Source: Mycobacterium syngnathidarum (GTDB lineage: Bacteria > Actinomycetota > Actinomycetes > Mycobacteriales > Mycobacteriaceae). From it: a DNA stretch of 61,784 bases. Positions 17,773-27,285 of the stretch are shown here, one piece after another. The stretch lies in the NCBI RefSeq assembly GCF_001942625.1, contig NZ_MLCL01000019.1, positions 1 to 61,784 on the forward strand, read 5' to 3'. The number at the start of each line of letters is the position of its first letter. Positions within the stretch are counted from its first letter, which is position 1. The translations under genes were made by a program, and so were the position numbers. A model generated the notes under the pieces. That model was given only the letters and a program-made list of their open reading frames with translations. It did not search any database and was not told the DNA's origin.

Positions 17773-18615
17773 CTAGCAGCGCACATACTTCAAGGCATAG
17801 TTGAGAATCCGGGATGTGGGTACCCGCCGAGGCCAATCATCTGGTCTGAAATGGGCATCTGATCCACCATCGACGAAGATGACGCTGCCGCATAGGAACT
17901 CAGCCGCATCAGAGAGCATGAAGACCATCCACTCCGCGAGATGATCAGGATTGCCGAAGCCGCCGACGGGAACTGGGAAGGACTGCACCGCCTTGGCTTC
18001 TCGTGGGGACGCCAGCTGTTTCTCCAGAAGCGGGGTCCGGATCGCGCCTGGAGCAATCGCGTTCAGTCGGATCCCGGCACCTGCCCAGCTCTGCAGCACC
18101 GCATTGCGCCGCACCCATCGCGATACCGCAATCTTCGATGCACCATAGCTGAGCGACGGTGCGACCGCGCGGTACCGATGCAGGGTCTTGGCCGCACGGT
18201 CAAGATCGTCGCGCAGCAGAGCCCGCACCGCGCGCACCGGCACCATCGGCATCGTGGTACTCGAATTGCTACCAACGACAACCACTTTTGCGTTGCCACA
18301 GGCCTCTAACGCCGGTCGCCACTTCTCGAGCAGGTCCACCACCCCGAGATAGTTGACCGACAGGATCAGCCGTACCGCGTTGCGATCCGGGAGCGGACCG
18401 ACACCTGCCGCCATCACTGCGCCGTCGAGCCGACCCTCAGCCAACGCAAGCACCGCAGCAGCGGCGTCCGAACGGCCTTGTGCAGTCGAGAGATCCGAGA
18501 TCACCTCGGCATCGCGCAAATCGACACCGATCACGCGGTGCCCGCCGATCCGCAGCCGCTCGGCCGCCGCGCGGCCCATCCCCGACGCCGATCCGGTCAC
18601 CGCATAGGTACCCAT
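17773..18615 (-). CDS. SDR resembling 3-alpha-hydroxysteroid dehydrogenase/carbonyl reductase
   Basis: 280 residues from ATG at 18615, 2 bp after the preceding stop. It has the Rossmann motif TGSASGMG (about 6-13), catalytic Tyr in SYGASKIAV, and the VDLRDAEVISDLSTAQGR segment characteristic of Comamonas-type 3-alpha-HSD/carbonyl reductases. It probably oxidises or reduces a steroid 3-hydroxyl or similar alcohol with NAD(P). It is the last gene of the minus-strand operon that begins with the BVMO at 24796. The decayed SDR at the left end of the window matches its C-terminus. Confidence 0.85.
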   Translation of the reverse strand: MGTYAVTGSASGMGRAAAERLRIGGHRVIGVDLRDAEVISDLSTAQGRSDAAAAVLALAEGRLDGAVMAAGVGPLPDRNAVRLILSVNYLGVVDLLEKWRPALEACGNAKVVVVGSNSSTTMPMVPVRAVRALLRDDLDRAAKTLHRYRAVAPSLSYGASKIAVSRWVRRNAVLQSWAGAGIRLNAIAPGAIRTPLLEKQLASPREAKAVQSFPVPVGGFGNPDHLAEWMVFMLSDAAEFLCGSVIFVDGGSDAHFRPDDWPRRVPTSRILNYALKYVRC

Positions 18616-18617
18616 TC

Positions 18618-19392
18618 TCACCAGTCCTGCCAGGGTATGATCGCGTTCAGTGGCGTGTCGATGACGCACTCACCGGGTGCGGTTCCAGGCGCCTTGTCAG
18701 CCAGCCGGTCCCTGATCCGGCCGGTGACGCGGACGGGATCGTCATCGAGGTAGAGCAGACGGATGCGCAGGCCGCCGGGCGGATCTGCCGCCTCCGAGGA
18801 ACGAAGGCCCAGCCCATTGTGCTGGTGGCGATCCAGTGCGAAAGTCCACGCCCCCGCCACACCGTCCATTTCCAGCAGAGCCGGGATCGCCACCCGGTCC
18901 TCCCATCGGTGATGCTCGTGAGCTTCGGCGCCGTAGGGTTCGGCAAACCGGGTCATCGTCAAGTGCAGCCCCCCGGTTGGGCCGGTACGGGATCACGCCG
19001 GGCGACACCAAGGCCGAGGCAGCGGCGTAGCCCTTGACCGGTCGGAAGAATGCGAGCACTGTGCGGCGCACGCCGGGGATCATCGGTCCGCGACCCCACT
19101 GAAATGAGTCCGCCCCGAGCTGTTCCCACTCCCGCACCGACTGCTCCACGGGAGAACGGAACCAGTACATCGCGACATAGTCGGTATCGGCCTGTGCGGG
19201 TTCGACCCTTGAGACCTCGCGGCAGGAGGCCGCGCGGCTCCACCGGTCTCCCCACGCGACTCCGGGCAGCGCAAGATTCTCTGGGCGATGATCCAGTTGA
19301 TGCCATTCGTTGTAGCGGCGGTGTTCCTCCGCTCCTCCACTGTCGAGCGCGACGAACGAAAAGAACACCAGAGGGCAATCAGTAGCGGACAT
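18618..19392 (-). pseudogene. Dimeric alpha/beta-barrel (EthD-like) protein split by a frameshift
   Basis: Two overlapping frames look like one gene. The N-terminal frame (from 19392: PLVFFSFVALDSG, YNEWHQLDHRPENLALPGVAWG) resembles EthD/Dabb ferredoxin-like domains up to YRPNRG. It then runs on as low-complexity Arg/Gly-rich sequence. The C-terminal frame (LHLTMTRFAEPYGAEAHEHHRW to IIPWQDW, stop at 18618) continues sensibly, with the stop 2 bp before the next start. The break is at a run of six C at 18969-18974 (six G on the coding strand). Removing one base restores a protein of about 250 residues. It is either a sequencing error, a recent mutation or phase variation. ATG at 18962 could allow separate expression of the second half. 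Confidence 0.7.
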
Positions 19393-19401
19393 CGCAGCCT
19401 C

Positions 19402-19896
19402 TCAGATCTGCTCGGGGACAGGCGCTCCCGCCAACCCCAGGTTGAGCAGAGTATGCGCGTACGGATTCCCGTTGAGCAGCCGACTGGTGCGTGTCGTGAT
19501 CTGCCATTGCCCGTCAACACGGGCCAACGCGAAATGGTTGGCGGTGGCCCGCCACACCCGGTAGTCGGATGCGCCATCGCGCAACAGCACGAGTGATTCA
19601 CACACCGCGACGGCGCTGTCGCCGTCGACCGTGACCACTGCCGGGCCGAGGAAATGGCAGCAACCCGCAGCCACCAGACCCTGGTGCGCTGTCGAGCCGA
19701 CCATCTGATGCACACCTTTCCTCCCGGTCATCAGCCAGTCTTCGACGTCATAGGTACCGTCGGGCGCCCACAGTGCAGCGGCATTCTCGGCATTCCCCGC
19801 ATCAACCGACGGACCGTATGAAGCAATCAGTTTCGTGATGGCCAGTTCATCTTCGAGTCGCTGCAGCCGATCGAGGATCTGCCGTTCGATGGTCAT
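19402..19896 (-). CDS. SnoaL/NTF2-like domain protein
   Basis: 164 residues from ATG at 19896, with GGAG 8 nt upstream. A GTG two codons earlier overlaps the previous stop but is too close to the ribosome site. The pattern LEDELAITKLIASYGPSVDAGNAENAAALWAPDGTYD is the start of a SnoaL/scytalone-dehydratase-type NTF2 fold. Such proteins are small dehydratases, isomerases or binding proteins in steroid and polyketide pathways. The reaction here is unknown. It lies in the middle of the SDR/BVMO operon. Confidence 0.8.
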   Translation of the reverse strand: MTIERQILDRLQRLEDELAITKLIASYGPSVDAGNAENAAALWAPDGTYDVEDWLMTGRKGVHQMVGSTAHQGLVAAGCCHFLGPAVVTVDGDSAVAVCESLVLLRDGASDYRVWRATANHFALARVDGQWQITTRTSRLLNGNPYAHTLLNLGLAGAPVPEQI

Positions 19897-19898
19897 GA

Positions 19899-20744
19899 TC
19901 ACTGCTCCTCGATGTCACGCAGTCGGGCGAGTTGCTCGCAGTAGTGGTCCACGCTGTCGGCCCGCACTGCGCAGGTAACCGCCGTCGCGCCGGCATCACG
20001 TAGTGTCGCCAACCGCTTTCGAGTGCCAACGCGGTCGGCCTCCGGATCCACCGTGGCCGAGAGCAACACGTCGAACTCGGTGGGAAGATCGACGTCGTCG
20101 AGCAGGTCCCGCACCGACTCGGGGCTCAGCCCGAACGGCATCCAACCGTCGGCCAACTTCACGGCCCGTCGCAACGATCCAGCGCTGCGACCACCGACCC
20201 AGATCGGTACCTGCTGCTGCTCGGCATGCGGCAATACCGTCATGTCCTCGTAGTCGTAGAACGGACCGTGGTAGCTCGGCGTGGCACTGGACAATGAGGC
20301 GCGCAGCGCGCGCAGCGCATCGTCAGCCCGTTCTGCACGCTGCCACCACCGCGCGTCGATCAGTTCAAATTCCGCCTTCAGGGAACCGATTCCGACGCCA
20401 AGGACCAAACGGCCGGCACTGACGCGGTCCAAGGTTCCGTACCGCTTGGCGATCTCCAGCGGGTGGTGGTACCCCAATACGAGCACTGACGTGGCAAGTC
20501 GGATCCGTCGGGTGTGCGCGGCCAGAAACCCCAGCGTTGCCAGCGGATCCCAGTACACCGCACCCCGGACCGCCGCATCCTGCGCCGGCACCGCCACATG
20601 TTCTGAGCAGGTCAGGTAGTCGAAACCGAGATCATCTGCCGATGCCGATATTCGAGCCAGATCAGCGATCCCAGCTTCGGTCTCCCAGGGTGATGCCACG
20701 CCAGGGACCTGCACCACCACCGGTGTTGACAGACCCAGCCGCAC
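19899..20744 (-). CDS. LLM-class (F420-type) flavin oxidoreductase
   Basis: 281 residues of the luciferase-like monooxygenase fold: MRLGLSTPVVVQVPG, YLTCSEHVAVP, a TRRIRLATSVLVLGYHHPLEIAKRYGTLD block and GVGIGSLKAEFE. In mycobacteria most of these use coenzyme F420 to reduce or oxidise alcohols and enones. The substrate is probably a pathway intermediate. It starts 2 bp after the upstream SDR and its stop lies 2 bp before the SnoaL-like ATG, so it is clearly within the operon. Confidence 0.88.
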   Translation of the reverse strand: MRLGLSTPVVVQVPGVASPWETEAGIADLARISASADDLGFDYLTCSEHVAVPAQDAAVRGAVYWDPLATLGFLAAHTRRIRLATSVLVLGYHHPLEIAKRYGTLDRVSAGRLVLGVGIGSLKAEFELIDARWWQRAERADDALRALRASLSSATPSYHGPFYDYEDMTVLPHAEQQQVPIWVGGRSAGSLRRAVKLADGWMPFGLSPESVRDLLDDVDLPTEFDVLLSATVDPEADRVGTRKRLATLRDAGATAVTCAVRADSVDHYCEQLARLRDIEEQ

Positions 20745-20746
20745 GG

Positions 20747-21541
20747 TCAGTGCGTCCCCGCGATGAGCTCCGCGATCGCCCGATGAGTTTCCAACACCAC
20801 GCGGGATCGGTCAGGAGCGCTATTGGCTTCCGCGCGGTCCGCGTTGCCGCCGGCCACCCACACCGGTCCGTCGGCCAAGTGGGCCAGTCCCTCGGTAGCC
20901 ACTTCCGCCGGCTCGTTGACCAGGATCCCGGGAGCATCGAAGTTCAATCCGACCCGCTCCATCGCCGGGGTACGTGTCACACCCAGCACCAGTTCGAGTA
21001 CGTCCACATTGTGCTCACGCAGTTCCAGCCAGAGACTTTCGGCGAACATCCTGGAGAACGCCTTGGCACCGGCATAGATGGAGTGCCGCCACGCACCCAT
21101 GTATCCCGAGAGCGAGCCGACGATCATGATGCCACCGCGGCCGCGGTCTGCCATCGAGCGTCCGTAGTGCTGCACCATCTCAAGCATCCGGGTCACGTTG
21201 AGGTCGGTGACCTTCTGGAACTCGGCCAGGTCGGTGTCGAGGAACAACTCGTTGCAGGTGCTGGCGCCGGCGTTGTAGATGAGCAGCCCCACCTCGATAT
21301 CGGCGGTGTCCTCGGCGATCCGCGAAACTGATTGCGGATCGAGCAGATCCACCGATATGGCGCGCACATCGACACCCAGCTCACGGCACTGGTCGGCGGT
21401 GTCGGTCAGCGGGCCTGGCTTGCGGGCGACGAGCACCAGGTTGAATCCGGCTTTGGCCAGTTGGCGGGCGAATTCGGCACCCACCCCTTCGGAACCGCCG
21501 GCGATGACGGCCCACGGCCCGTACTTGGCGAGATCAGTCAT
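20747..21541 (-). CDS. Short-chain dehydrogenase/reductase
   Basis: 264 residues. The nucleotide-binding motif is AGGSEGVGAEFA (about 14-25), the NAG motif is in IYNAGAST, and the catalytic Tyr-Lys pair is in SIYAGAKAFSRMF. It resembles the mycobacterial SDR group that modifies long or bulky lipid substrates. It is flanked by 2- and 8-bp gaps in the operon. The substrate cannot be fixed from the sequence. Confidence 0.85.
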   Translation of the reverse strand: MTDLAKYGPWAVIAGGSEGVGAEFARQLAKAGFNLVLVARKPGPLTDTADQCRELGVDVRAISVDLLDPQSVSRIAEDTADIEVGLLIYNAGASTCNELFLDTDLAEFQKVTDLNVTRMLEMVQHYGRSMADRGRGGIMIVGSLSGYMGAWRHSIYAGAKAFSRMFAESLWLELREHNVDVLELVLGVTRTPAMERVGLNFDAPGILVNEPAEVATEGLAHLADGPVWVAGGNADRAEANSAPDRSRVVLETHRAIAELIAGTH

Positions 21542-21549
21542 GTTTCCTC

Positions 21550-22383
21550 CTAGCGTTGGGTACTGCCGGCGTCAACCGGCAGGCTGACCGCGGTGATATA
21601 GCGGGCTTCGTCCGAAGCCAGGAACAAGCTGGCATTGGCGATGTCGACGGGCTGCACCCACGGCACGGCGAGCAGGTTCATCTGCGTGGCGGCGGCGGCG
21701 AATTCCTCGCGGGTGGGCGGACGGTCCAGGTCGGGCCGGAACCCGCTACGCACGGCATCGTTCTGGATCAGCGGTGTGTCGACGTTGGTCGGGTGCACAC
21801 AGTTGACCCGCACACCATGGGGCGCCAAATCATGGGCAAGGCTACGCATCAGCCCCACGACACCGTGCTTGGCGGCGGTGTAGTGCGCGACGCCCACCAA
21901 TCCTCGGAGACCCGCGATCGAACTGGTCAGAACCATCGACCCCGTGCCGCGTTTGATCAGGTGCGGCGCAGTGGCAGCGCAGGTGTTCCACACCCCGGTC
22001 AGGTTGATGTCGAGCATGGTGCGCCACGCCGCCTCGGAAAGTTCGATGGCGGCGCCTCGCGACGTGATTCCCGCAGTCGCGCAGACGATATCGATCCCAT
22101 CGAACTCTGTGGCGCCGCGGTCGACAACGTCATGGAGTTCGTCCGCGTTCCGGACGTCGACAATCCCGGTGACGATCCGACCGCCCGCCTGCCCGACGAG
22201 GCGAACAGTTTCTGCGAGATCCTCTGGTGCGCTGGGTGGCACCTGCACCGAGTCGATCGGCCCGCACACATCGACGGCGATGATGTCCGCGCCTTCTTCC
22301 GCGAAGCGCACGGCCTGGGCGCGGCCGATGCCGCGCGCAGCACCGGTGATCACAGCGGTCTTGCCCTTCAACCGGCCGGTCAT
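21550..22383 (-). CDS. Mycofactocin-coupled-type SDR oxidoreductase
   Basis: 277 residues from ATG at 22383, overlapping the preceding stop (ATGA). The motifs are TGAARGIGRAQA, ATAGI and HYTAAKHGVVGL. The insertion VDVCGPIDSVQVPPSAPEDLAETVRLV after the second strand and the ending ITAVSLPVDAGS are hallmarks of SDRs proposed to hold NAD non-exchangeably and pass electrons to mycofactocin. It would therefore oxidise an alcohol with mycofactocin as carrier. No mycofactocin biosynthesis genes are in the window. Confidence 0.85.
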   Translation of the reverse strand: MTGRLKGKTAVITGAARGIGRAQAVRFAEEGADIIAVDVCGPIDSVQVPPSAPEDLAETVRLVGQAGGRIVTGIVDVRNADELHDVVDRGATEFDGIDIVCATAGITSRGAAIELSEAAWRTMLDINLTGVWNTCAATAPHLIKRGTGSMVLTSSIAGLRGLVGVAHYTAAKHGVVGLMRSLAHDLAPHGVRVNCVHPTNVDTPLIQNDAVRSGFRPDLDRPPTREEFAAAATQMNLLAVPWVQPVDIANASLFLASDEARYITAVSLPVDAGSTQR

Positions 22384-23183
22384 GTCGTCTTCTGGGTGAG
22401 GCCGGCGTCGACGACGAGCTGGGTGCCGGTGATGTATCGAGCTTGGTCGGAAGCCAGGAAAACCGCGGCATTGGCCACATCGATAGGTTCCACCCACGGC
22501 ACCGGGAGCAGGTTTCGCGCGGTGAGCACTTCGATTGCATCGGCTTCGGTGGGGTTGTCCAGATCTGGCCGCAACCGCTTATAGGTGTCGGGGTTTCGCA
22601 CCATCTGCGTCGCGACTGCCCCGGGATGGACTGTGTTCACCCGGATACGTTGCGGCCCGAGTTCATTGGCGAGTGTGCGGGCGAGGCCCACCGCCGCGTG
22701 CTTACTGGCTGTGTAGTGGGCGGTTCCGGCGGTGCCGCGTAATCCATTGGTCGAGCTGATGATCACCACCGTTCCGCCTTCGGAACCAATATGGGGCACA
22801 CCGGCTTTGACGGTGTGCCAGACACCGGTCAGGTTGACATCCAGATTGCGTTGCCATTCCCGGGGGCTGATCTCCCACGCCGGCCTGTTCGCCGTGTGAA
22901 TACCCGCATTGGCGATGATGATGTCGAGTCGGCCCAACGTCGTCACACCCGAGTCGACCGCGGACGTGACCTCGGCGAGACTGCCGATGTCGGCCGTACC
23001 GATGGCACAACGCCTGCCACGGTGCCGCACTCGCTCGGCCGTCTCTCGTAGGTCGTCGGTGGCCTCAGTCCGGTCGAGCGCGATGACGTCTGCCCCGACG
23101 TCGGCAAAGCGTTCGCAATGCACGCGTCCGGTACCGCCGCCGGCGCCGGTAACCAGGACAACCTTGTCCGCCAGACTCGGCAC
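22380..23183 (-). CDS. SDR oxidoreductase, related to the neighbouring mycofactocin-type SDR
   Basis: 267 residues from a GTG whose bases overlap the BVMO stop (TAGTG). The binding motif is TGAGGGTGRVHC, with NAG in IANAGIH and HYTASKHAAVGLARTL as the Tyr-Lys motif. The C-terminal half (LPVPWVEPIDVANAAVFLASDQARYITG) is nearly parallel to that of the next SDR, pointing to gene duplication. The long insertion typical of mycofactocin-coupled members is mostly missing, so its cofactor handling may differ. Confidence 0.85.
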   Translation of the reverse strand: MPSLADKVVLVTGAGGGTGRVHCERFADVGADVIALDRTEATDDLRETAERVRHRGRRCAIGTADIGSLAEVTSAVDSGVTTLGRLDIIIANAGIHTANRPAWEISPREWQRNLDVNLTGVWHTVKAGVPHIGSEGGTVVIISSTNGLRGTAGTAHYTASKHAAVGLARTLANELGPQRIRVNTVHPGAVATQMVRNPDTYKRLRPDLDNPTEADAIEVLTARNLLPVPWVEPIDVANAAVFLASDQARYITGTQLVVDAGLTQKTT

Positions 23184-24796
23184 TAGGGCGCCTTCAGCAG
23201 TTCGAATCCTCTGTATCCATCGGCCGCTGCCTCGTTGCAGATATCGAGGTACACGCCGAAGCCGCCGATGAACAGCATGAACATCCGAGGCTTGCCGGGC
23301 ACGTTGGCGCCCATGTACCAGGAGTTGGCCTTGGTGAACAGCGTGGCGTCGGCACGCTCGGCACATTCGGCGATCCAACTGTCCACGGCATCAGGCGTCG
23401 GTTCGATTGCCGCGTAGCTGTTCTGGTCGAGATACTCGATGGCGTCGGCGATCCAGTTCACGTGGGCTTCGGCATGCAGAACCATGTTGGCCAGCACCGC
23501 CGGTGCCCCGGGACCGGACACCAGGAACAGGTTGGGGAAGCCATCGGTACCCAGACCCAGGTAGGTGCGGGGCCCGTCGGCCCAGTCGTCCGCCAGCTTC
23601 CTGCCACCCCTGCCCACGATGTCGATCTTGGCCAGCGTGCCGGTCATCGCGTCGAACCCGGTGGCCAACACCAACGCGTCGATGCCATAGTGCGCGTCGG
23701 ACGTGTTGATTCCCGTTTCGTCGATCGATTCGATCGGCGTCTTACGGACACTCACCAGCTCGACGTTGGGACGGTTGAACGTCTGGAAGTAGTTGGTATC
23801 GGTACAGATCCGCTTTGTCCCGATCGGATGATCGTCGGGAATCAGCAACTCGGCCAGATCCGGATCGTCGATCACGGCACGGATCTTGTTCTCGTAGAAC
23901 TTGCGGGCTTCCTCGTTGGCTTCCAGAGAGACCATCTGATCGGTGAACGTCTTCGAGAACAGCACTCCGCCCAGTTCCCAACGCTTCTCGAAGGCATCGT
24001 GACGCTCTTCGGGCGTGGCTTCCATGGTGAGTTTGGGGTGTGCGACATGTGGTGAGCCACCGCCACTGCGCCAGGACATCCGGCGCCGCTCGGCATAGTT
24101 GGCCTTGGTTTCGGCAACCTCATCCTCCGTCAGCGGCCGGTTACCGGCCGGCACGCTGTAATTCGGGGTACGTTGAAAGACATAGAGCTGCTCGGCCTGT
24201 TCGGCGATGATCGGGATGGACTGGATCCCTGAGGATCCGGTGCCGATGACGGCGACGCGCTTGCCGGTGAAATCCACATCCTCATGCGGCCAGTGCGCGG
24301 TGTGGTAGACGTTGCCGGCGAAGCTGTCCAGGCCCGGGAAGTCAGGAGTCATCGCCGCCGACAACGGGCCGGTGGCCATGACCACGAACCGCGCGTCAAC
24401 GGTTTCTCCGGCATCGGTGGTGACGGTCCAGCGCAGCGTCTGCTCGTCGAGCACCGCCGAACTCACCCTGGTCTCGAACGTGATGTCGCGGCGCAGATCG
24501 AGTTTGTCGGCCACCCAGTTGATGTATTTCAGGATTTCGGACTGGGTGGCGTACTTCTCGGTCCAGGTCCATTCCTGTTGGAGTTCCTCGGAGAACGAGT
24601 AGCAGTAGTCGACACTCTCGACATCACAACGTGCACCCGGGTAGCGGTTGAAGTACCAGGTGCCACCCACCTCCGGAGCGGCCTCGAAGACTCGCACCGA
24701 CAACCCTTGCGACCGGAACTTGTGCAACGCGTACAGGCCACCGAAGCCGGCGCCCACCACCACAACATCTACGACGCTCATCGATCCACTGCTCAC
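23183..24796 (-). CDS. Flavin-containing Baeyer-Villiger monooxygenase (CHMO type)
   Basis: 537 residues. The first dinucleotide motif is VVVGAGFGGLYAL, the BVMO fingerprint F-x-G-x-x-x-H-x-x-x-W is present exactly (FAGNVYHTAHW), and the second motif is VIGTGSSGIQ. Enzymes of this type insert oxygen next to a ketone to give an ester or lactone using FAD and NADPH. Candidate roles are cleavage of a steroid side chain or ring ketone. It is first in the eight-gene minus-strand operon and divergent from kshB across 131 bp. Confidence 0.92.
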   Translation of the reverse strand: MSSGSMSVVDVVVVGAGFGGLYALHKFRSQGLSVRVFEAAPEVGGTWYFNRYPGARCDVESVDYCYSFSEELQQEWTWTEKYATQSEILKYINWVADKLDLRRDITFETRVSSAVLDEQTLRWTVTTDAGETVDARFVVMATGPLSAAMTPDFPGLDSFAGNVYHTAHWPHEDVDFTGKRVAVIGTGSSGIQSIPIIAEQAEQLYVFQRTPNYSVPAGNRPLTEDEVAETKANYAERRRMSWRSGGGSPHVAHPKLTMEATPEERHDAFEKRWELGGVLFSKTFTDQMVSLEANEEARKFYENKIRAVIDDPDLAELLIPDDHPIGTKRICTDTNYFQTFNRPNVELVSVRKTPIESIDETGINTSDAHYGIDALVLATGFDAMTGTLAKIDIVGRGGRKLADDWADGPRTYLGLGTDGFPNLFLVSGPGAPAVLANMVLHAEAHVNWIADAIEYLDQNSYAAIEPTPDAVDSWIAECAERADATLFTKANSWYMGANVPGKPRMFMLFIGGFGVYLDICNEAAADGYRGFELLKAP

Positions 24797-24927
24797 AGGG
24801 CGAACGGTAGGCGCCGATCACGCGCGCGACCGCCACAGTTCCCGGTCACCGGACCGCAAGACCTGACGTCCCGACCACCGGAATCGGCGGATTGCCTCAT
24901 CGGCTGCATCGGCGAGAATTTCGGCCC

Positions 24928-25992
24928 ATGACCGACCCGAGCCTCCAGACCAGACGGAGCGTCGTTGTCACGGTGGCCGATGTCATCGATGAAAGCCCCG
25001 ACGCTCGTTCTCTGGTTTTCACCGTGCCGCAGGACCAGCAGGAGCGATTTTCGTATCGACCCGGACAATTCCTGACGCTACGGGTGCCAAGCGAGCTGAC
25101 CGGATCGGTGGCCCGGTGCTACTCCCTCGCCAGCTCACCGCACAGCGATCCCGCCCCCAAGGTGACGGTCAAGCGCACCGCCGACGGCTACGGTTCGAAT
25201 TGGTTGTGCGACAACGTCGATGTCGGCGACACCCTCGAGGTACTGCCGCCTTCGGGGTTGTTCACCCCGGCAAGCCTCGACACCGACTTTCTGCTGTGGG
25301 CAGCGGGCAGCGGAATCACTCCGGTGATGTCGATCTTGAAGTCGGTGTTGTCGGCCGGCACCGGGCGGGTGGTCCTGTGCTACGCCAACCGCGACGAACG
25401 CTCGGTGATCTTCGCCGGCGAACTACGCGAACTCGCCGCCCGCTACGCAGGCCGGCTGACGGTGCTGCACTGGTTGGAGTCGATTCAGGGCCTGCCGACC
25501 CACGCCCAGCTGAGCGGATTCGCCCACACCGTTTTCGCCGGGTCCACGGGATTCGAGGCCTTCGTCTGCGGGCCAGCCCCGTTCATGGCGGTCATCAAGG
25601 AGACTCTTCTCGAGGCCGGTGTCGAGCGGGACCGGATTCACCTCGAGGTGTTCCAGTCGCTGTCCGGTGACCCGTTCGCCGATGACACCACCGCACCGGC
25701 AACAGTTTCCGACGAAGATGACGCCGCCGACCTTCAGGTCGATCTGGACGGCACCAGTCACCGGCTGAGGTGGCCACGCCAGGCGACGTTGGTCGACGTG
25801 TTGATCCGCTCGGGTGTCGACGTTCCGTATTCCTGCAAGGAGGGACAGTGCGGATCTTGCGCGGCCACGGTGGTTCGCGGCGAGGTGGACATGGCCGCCT
25901 GCGACATTCTCGAACCCGAGGATATCGCCGATGGGGTGATCCTCGGCTGCCAGGCACGTCCGGTCTCCGACGACGTCCACGTCGAGTTCTGA
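24928..25992 (+). CDS. kshB: 3-ketosteroid 9-alpha-hydroxylase reductase component (KshB type)
   Basis: 354 residues from ATG at 24928. An N-terminal FAD/ferredoxin-reductase domain (RCYSLASSP, AAGSGITPVMSIL) is followed by a C-terminal plant-type 2Fe-2S domain with Cys303, Cys308, Cys311 and Cys341 (SCKEGQCGSC, GVILGC). This order and length match KshB/HmpA, which passes electrons from NADH to the Rieske oxygenase KshA to open steroid ring B. No KshA is in the window, so the partner is elsewhere, or the reductase serves another oxygenase. It heads a plus-strand operon with the HsaA- and HsaC-like genes. Confidence 0.85.
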   Translation: MTDPSLQTRRSVVVTVADVIDESPDARSLVFTVPQDQQERFSYRPGQFLTLRVPSELTGSVARCYSLASSPHSDPAPKVTVKRTADGYGSNWLCDNVDVGDTLEVLPPSGLFTPASLDTDFLLWAAGSGITPVMSILKSVLSAGTGRVVLCYANRDERSVIFAGELRELAARYAGRLTVLHWLESIQGLPTHAQLSGFAHTVFAGSTGFEAFVCGPAPFMAVIKETLLEAGVERDRIHLEVFQSLSGDPFADDTTAPATVSDEDDAADLQVDLDGTSHRLRWPRQATLVDVLIRSGVDVPYSCKEGQCGSCAATVVRGEVDMAACDILEPEDIADGVILGCQARPVSDDVHVEF

Positions 25993-26090
25993 GCCGTCCG
26001 TCCCCACATTTCCACTGACCGGGATTGGCCCCCGCCGCCCGGATCAAAGCGGTACACCATCAGTACAGCCCTCGACGATAGGACCGAACC

Positions 26091-27272
26091 ATGACTGAGC
26101 GCGTAATCGACCGGGTGCGCGACCTCGCCGACCAGCTGCGCCACCAGGGCGCCGAAGCCGAGAAGATCGGCAAGCTCACCGACGAGACCGTCAAGATGAT
26201 GAAGGCGTCGGGAAACATCCGCCTGTTGCAACCCAAGGCTCATGGCGGCTTGGAGGTCCATCCGCGCGAATTCGCCGAGACCGTGATGGCCACCGCGGCG
26301 CTGGACCCCTCGGCCGGATGGATCAACGGCGTGGTGGGCGTGCACCCGTACCAGCTCGCCTACGCCGACCCGAAGGTCGCCGCCGAGATCTGGGCCGACG
26401 ACGTCGACACCTGGGTCGCATCTCCCTACGCACCGCAGGGGGTGGCCACGCCCGTCGAGGGCGGCTACATCTTCAACGGGCGCTGGCAGTTCAGCTCGGG
26501 TACCGATCACTGCGACTGGATCTTCCTTGGCGCGATGCTCGGTGACGCCGAAGGAAAGCCACTGATGCCGCCGCAGATGCTGCACATGATCCTGCCGCGC
26601 AAGGACTACGAGATCGTAGAGGACTCGTGGAATGTGGTGGGACTGCGCGGAACCGGCTCCAAGGACGTCATCGTCAAGGATGCGTTCGTACCGTCCTACC
26701 GGACGATGGACGCGATGAAAGTCATGGACGGCACCGCCCAGCGCGAAGCCGGGATGACCGAAACGCTGTACCTGATGCCGTGGTCGACGATGTTCCCCCT
26801 CGGCATCAGCTCGGCGACCATCGGCATCGCCGAGGGCGCGCTGGCCGCCGCCCTCGATTACCAGCGCGAGCGGGTCAACTCCAGCGGAGTGGCGATCAAG
26901 GACGACCCCTACGTCATGTACGCGATCGGTGAGGCCGCCGCGGACATCAACGCGGCTCGCCAGGAGTTGCTGGCCAATGCCGACCGCATCTACGACATCG
27001 TCGACTCGGGCAAGGAAGTGTCGTTCGAAGACCGGGCCGCGGGCCGGCGCACCCAGGTGCGGGCGGTGTGGCGCGCGGTGTCGGCGGTCGACGAGATCTT
27101 CGCCCGCTGCGGTGGCAACGCCGCCCGGATGGACAAACCGCTGCAACGGTATTGGCGCGATGTGCATGTCGGCCAGGCCCACGCGATTCACGTTCCGAGC
27201 ACGGTCTATCACGCGTCGGCCCTGAGTTCGCTGGGCGTGGACCCGCAGGGCCCCCTGCGGGCGATGATCTGA
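26091..27272 (+). CDS. HsaA-like flavin-dependent aromatic hydroxylase
   Basis: 393 residues with the acyl-CoA dehydrogenase-like fold of group D flavin monooxygenases. The chain matches the HsaA pattern throughout (LTDETVKMMKASGNIRLLQP, GWINGVVGVHPYQLA, FSSGTDHCDWIFLG, WNVVGLRGTGS, PWSTMFP). HsaA hydroxylates 3-HSA, the phenolic steroid-ring intermediate, to a catechol using FMNH2 from a separate reductase (HsaB), which is not seen here. Differences suggest a paralogue acting on a related substrate. It is followed after 13 bp by the HsaC-like dioxygenase that would use its product. Confidence 0.85.
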   Translation: MTERVIDRVRDLADQLRHQGAEAEKIGKLTDETVKMMKASGNIRLLQPKAHGGLEVHPREFAETVMATAALDPSAGWINGVVGVHPYQLAYADPKVAAEIWADDVDTWVASPYAPQGVATPVEGGYIFNGRWQFSSGTDHCDWIFLGAMLGDAEGKPLMPPQMLHMILPRKDYEIVEDSWNVVGLRGTGSKDVIVKDAFVPSYRTMDAMKVMDGTAQREAGMTETLYLMPWSTMFPLGISSATIGIAEGALAAALDYQRERVNSSGVAIKDDPYVMYAIGEAAADINAARQELLANADRIYDIVDSGKEVSFEDRAAGRRTQVRAVWRAVSAVDEIFARCGGNAARMDKPLQRYWRDVHVGQAHAIHVPSTVYHASALSSLGVDPQGPLRAMI

Positions 27273-27285
27273 GAGGACAGCTCAT

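Noticed and set aside
25758..27212. 484-codon minus-strand open frame opposite kshB and the HsaA-like gene
   Set aside because: Covers parts of two well-supported genes on the other strand and shows no recognisable domain.
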